Below are positions 61,326-64,000 of a DNA stretch of 64,000 nucleotides, piece by piece. The stretch lies in NCBI RefSeq assembly GCF_000178835.2, contig NC_015275.1, positions 3,121,001-3,185,000 of the forward strand, in the 5' to 3' direction. Position numbers and translations under genes: made by a program. This DNA is from Cellulosilyticum lentocellum DSM 5427 (GTDB taxonomy: Bacteria > Bacillota > Clostridia > Lachnospirales > Cellulosilyticaceae). Under the pieces are notes generated by a model. The model saw only the letters and a program-made list of their open reading frames with translations. It was not told the DNA's origin and ran no database searches. Numbering within the stretch: position 1 is the first letter of the stretch; each line of letters starts with the position of its first letter.

Positions 61326-62761
61326 TGTTCATCACCTAACTTCTCATAAGACACTTTAGTTCCTTCTGCTAAGTAATCAGCTGGATTACTTACAACTAAT
61401 TCCCCTTCTTGTACCCCTTCGATTTCGGTATATAGACCATTACTTAAACCTTGCTTAACATCTTTTCTACTAATGATTCCATCTTCAGCCACTACATAAA
61501 CATAATAGTTTTTATCATCATCTTCCATAACTGCTAAAATAGGTGCTACACATACATCAGTTCTTGTATCAGTAATAATTTTAACATCTACAGAAAAACC
61601 TGGTTTAATTACTTCACCCGGCTGTGTTACTTCTACTTTAACTGGAAGTGAAACTGTTTCACCACTAGAACTTTGTTTGACATCTGCTACAGCTGCCACC
61701 TTAGCAACTTTACCTGCTACTTCAATGGTTTTAGAACCTGTATATTTAATAACTGCATCTAGACCAACTCTTAGGTCTGCTGCGTAATAAGGTGAAATGT
61801 CACAAGTTACTTCTAATTTGCTAGGATCTACAATCGTTAAAATTTTACTTCCTGCTGTTACAGGCATCCCCTCTTCTTCTGGTAAGTAAGTAATAACACC
61901 ATTTATAGGGGCTACTACACTTGTTGACGTATTTTGTAAATTATTTTTAGCGGTATAAATTTGACTTTCTAAGCTTTTAATTTGACCTTCAGCTGAAGCA
62001 ATTTGTTGCTTTTTATTACTATCTTCTACTTTATTATTTAATAAATCCAAATTGTACTGAGCTGTTTCAATTTGTAAGTCCATTTGTTTTAAACTTGATT
62101 CAAGACTAATAATAGCAGTTTTCATCTGATCAATATTCTGTTTTAAAGTTGTCACCTTATCTTTAGAATCATCTAAGTCTTTTTGTGATAAAGCCCCAGC
62201 TTCAAAAAGTTCCTCGTTCACTTTTAAATCTGTTTCAGCTTGTTTTAAATCTTTTTCTAAATTTGATAAGTCTACTTTTTTATTTGTTATACTTGTTTCT
62301 GTATCTTTTCTGTTGTTTTTTAATTGTGTCAAAGTAGCCTGTGCGCTTAAAATATCTCCTTTAGAAGCTGCACCAAGTAACTGATTTAAACTCTCTTTAG
62401 CTGCTACTAGCTGTGCTTCTAAAGCTTCTAGGTTTTTTTGACTTGAAAGTTCTGCTTCCTGATCTAATACTAAAATCACTTCTCCTTGCTTTACGGTATC
62501 GCCTACTTCTTTATTAATGGTAATAATTTTATTACTTGCATCAAGATAAACAGTTTGGCTATCAACTGCTTTTAATTTACCACTTGAAGAAATTTTTGCC
62601 TCTATATTATCTTTTTTAATTTTCTCAACTTGTACACGTGGTCCTTCTTTATAACCTCCGATTGTTTCTTCCACTTCTGGTTTATTCATACTTGCAATAA
62701 CACCCAATACAATCATAATACCCACTACACTAATAATGATGTACTTCTTTTTGCCTTTCAT
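61322..62761 (-). CDS. MacA-like periplasmic-adaptor (HlyD/RND) protein
   Basis: 479 residues. An N-terminal membrane anchor (YIIISVVGIMIVLGVIASM), a lipoyl half (GDTVKQGEVILVLDQE), a long helical hairpin of about 200 residues (SQKNLEALEAQLVAAKESLNQL..), the second lipoyl half (TSTSVVAPINGVITYLPEEEGMPV) and beta-barrel/MP domains. First gene of the five-gene operon with its own promoter. The long hairpin is what normally meets TolC. Confidence 0.9.
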   Translation of the reverse strand: MKGKKKYIIISVVGIMIVLGVIASMNKPEVEETIGGYKEGPRVQVEKIKKDNIEAKISSSGKLKAVDSQTVYLDASNKIITINKEVGDTVKQGEVILVLDQEAELSSQKNLEALEAQLVAAKESLNQLLGAASKGDILSAQATLTQLKNNRKDTETSITNKKVDLSNLEKDLKQAETDLKVNEELFEAGALSQKDLDDSKDKVTTLKQNIDQMKTAIISLESSLKQMDLQIETAQYNLDLLNNKVEDSNKKQQIASAEGQIKSLESQIYTAKNNLQNTSTSVVAPINGVITYLPEEEGMPVTAGSKILTIVDPSKLEVTCDISPYYAADLRVGLDAVIKYTGSKTIEVAGKVAKVAAVADVKQSSSGETVSLPVKVEVTQPGEVIKPGFSVDVKIITDTRTDVCVAPILAVMEDDDKNYYVYVVAEDGIISRKDVKQGLSNGLYTEIEGVQEGELVVSNPADYLAEGTKVSYEKLGDEQ

Positions 62762-62792
62762 ATAATCCTCCTTTAATGCCTTTGTTTTTGCA

Positions 62793-62810
62793 TATAGCTA
62801 TAACGCTATA
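62793..62810 (-). promoter_or_regulatory. Inverted repeat near the export operon start
   Basis: TATAGC-N6-GCTATA, 6-bp arms, about 14-30 bases downstream of the -10 box; possible operator, weak. Confidence 0.3.
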
Positions 62811-62823
62811 CTTACTAACCATT

Positions 62824-62851
62824 ATTATAAGTGACAATCCTTAATTTTCAA
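62824..62851 (-). promoter_or_regulatory. Sigma-A promoter of the export operon
   Basis: Minus strand TTGAAA, 16-base spacer, TATAAT. The rest of the 62762-63076 gap shows nothing else. Confidence 0.6.
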
Positions 62852-63076
62852 TTAAAATTCAATTAATTAATAAAAAACTTATAATTTTATGGCTATCTTC
62901 CCTCACTTTAGTCATTCACTCACTATTTTAACTAGTACTTTTATTCTGTCACCACCTTATCTTTATAACATGTCATTATGTAGCTATAAAGAAGAATTTT
63001 TCAAAAAACAAGCATATTTTATCTACTTTATCATAACTTAATAATAAATACTTATTGTCCATTTTAGGAGGTCTCT

Positions 63077-63337
63077 ATGAAACGTCCCACAAAAAGTAAC
63101 GTGATCGACTATATCCATATTTACAATGTCCTTACCTTAGCTATTACTTTTTTTCTACTATATATAGGCATTAACTTCTTTCTACCTTTTGCCAACTTTC
63201 TTTCGTTTTTAGGACTTGCTTTAGGAAGTTTCTATATTATTGTTTATTTTTTTAGCAAAAAGAGAGTTCACTTAATGATTGCTTTAATTAGCACCATTGT
63301 TTCTATTGCTCTTAGCCTAGCTTTTATCTATATATAA
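63077..63337 (+). CDS. Small three-span membrane protein, unknown
   Basis: 86 residues with hydrophobic segments near 15-35, 36-60 and 66-86. TAGGAGGTC lies before the ATG. No family recognised. Ends at a strong terminator. Alone. Confidence 0.6.
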   Translation: MKRPTKSNVIDYIHIYNVLTLAITFFLLYIGINFFLPFANFLSFLGLALGSFYIIVYFFSKKRVHLMIALISTIVSIALSLAFIYI

Positions 63338-63367
63338 TACTTCATCATTCATTTTTGCATAAGCATA

Positions 63368-63410
63368 AAAAAAGGTGCTATGATTCATCTTATCATAGCG
63401 CCTTTTTTAA
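63368..63410. terminator. Two-way terminator
   Basis: AAAAAAGG.GCTATGA pairs with TCATAGCGCCTTTTTT (16 bp with one G.T), T-runs on both sides; shared by the small membrane protein gene and the pullulanase gene. Confidence 0.8.
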
Positions 63411-63428
63411 ATGCTTAACATCATTTCT

Positions 63429-64000
63429 TTAATGCTTATTTTTCAACCTTCTTCTCACACCAAAAGCAGCTACTACTGCTACTGCAACACCACCTACAAT
63501 GTAAGCTATTGTTTTAGCTTGAGACCTGGTTGTTTCATTTTGACTATCTACTTGTTGATCTGTACTTGTCTCTACTCCTTTTGCCTTTACTAATACCATT
63601 GCACTTCTACTAGGTACCACAACTTCATTACCTACTATGTTCTCTATAGGTACTATACCCGCCACTTGATCATTAACGACTACTTCCCAATCTCCTCTAT
63701 CTAATACTATTTTTTGTTCTTCCTTATTAGCATTAAATAAAACAACAATTTCTTCCCACTCATCTCCATTAGCATGCCCACTTATTTTGTAACCTACCAT
63801 TTCTTCTGTAGGCATTTCAAGGAAAGTTAAATGCTCACTAATTTCTTCTGCTGTAGTCATTCGAAAAGCTGGATGTTTTTTTCTTAACTCTATAAGACCT
63901 CTATAATAATCATACACATCTTTAAATCCAATTTTTCTACTCCAATCTAATTGATTAATCTCATCTCCTGCTGAAAAACTGTTCTCATTACCACCCTTAG
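63429..64000 (-). CDS. Pullulanase-type glycoside hydrolase, C-terminal part (5' cut by window)
   Basis: The frame runs off the right edge. The visible 190 residues begin at NENSFSAGDEINQLDW, which matches the conserved end of GH13 type I pullulanases (NSY.SGD.IN.IDW). RGLIELRKKHPAFRMT and a C-terminal beta domain follow, then a linker and a final membrane span (IAYIVGGVAVAVVAAFGV) with RRRLKNK. A GTG at 63917 is not the real start. The enzyme debranches alpha-1,6 links of starch or pullulan; the anchor suggests it works at the cell surface. Confidence 0.85.
   Translation of the reverse strand, partial: KGGNENSFSAGDEINQLDWSRKIGFKDVYDYYRGLIELRKKHPAFRMTTAEEISEHLTFLEMPTEEMVGYKISGHANGDEWEEIVVLFNANKEEQKIVLDRGDWEVVVNDQVAGIVPIENIVGNEVVVPSRSAMVLVKAKGVETSTDQQVDSQNETTRSQAKTIAYIVGGVAVAVVAAFGVRRRLKNKH

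Overview
This 64 kb window is AT-rich chromosomal DNA from a spore-forming, low-GC Clostridia bacterium. The pointers are a SpoVB-like flippase, a SpoIID-domain protein, the murB-rapZ-glmR-whiA-crh block, Firmicutes-type ribosome binding sites and many TTG starts. Gene content recalls Lachnospirales such as Cellulosilyticum, but that genus guess comes from memory and was not tested. There are about 67 protein genes, two cut by the window edges, and no rRNA, tRNA or CRISPR array.

Layout. 1-6.7 kb: relQ-metA (minus), spoVB-like (plus), rarA (minus) and an auto-controlled-looking trmB-lysA pair (plus). 6.7-10 kb: a chemoreceptor with a C-terminal sensor and a ferritin-like protein. 10-17.5 kb is the accessory zone. 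It holds a Fur-box-controlled small RNA candidate, a 33-residue membrane peptide behind a promoter bracketed by inverted repeats, a 13-codon mini-gene, a broken lipoprotein gene, a FAS1 protein, an intact IS30-family element, a glutamine/alanine repeat protein, an IS3 remnant and diverged terminator-like repeats. 17.5-22.4 kb: a blaI-blaR1 pair facing two paralogous lipoprotein genes. 22.4-45.9 kb is mostly housekeeping: yajC-tgt, aroC, cls, queA, an acyl-ACP thioesterase, rluF, a SpoIID-domain protein, crh-whiA-glmR-rapZ-murB. 46-56.7 kb: sbcDC, a hydrolase-fold protein lacking its nucleophile, and puuR-like-potABCD. 57-62.8 kb: a MacA/ABC/two-permease/TolC-like export operon. The right edge holds the C-terminal part of a membrane-anchored pullulanase.

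The best candidate for an undescribed system is at 17.5-22.4 kb. A BlaI-type repressor and a complete BlaR1-type sensor (zinc protease plus penicillin-binding domain) lie convergent with two lipoprotein genes and no beta-lactamase is present. The blaI leader, the lipoprotein promoter and the lipoprotein leader each carry the same operator, TTACAT-N-TGTAAGAYT. One copy overlaps the promoter spacer and -10 of the lipoprotein operon, and another is the core of a perfect 34-bp palindrome. This suggests a beta-lactam or cell-wall-stress response whose outputs are lipoproteins rather than a beta-lactamase.

Other notable items are the Fur-box small RNA unit (10.26-10.37 kb), the trmB promoter with an overlapping 11-bp inverted repeat, a Crh with Glu at position 15, the repeat protein at 15.9 kb and the TolC-like protein in a presumed Gram-positive. 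All function calls rest on reading the sequence and recalled family knowledge; no database search was run.
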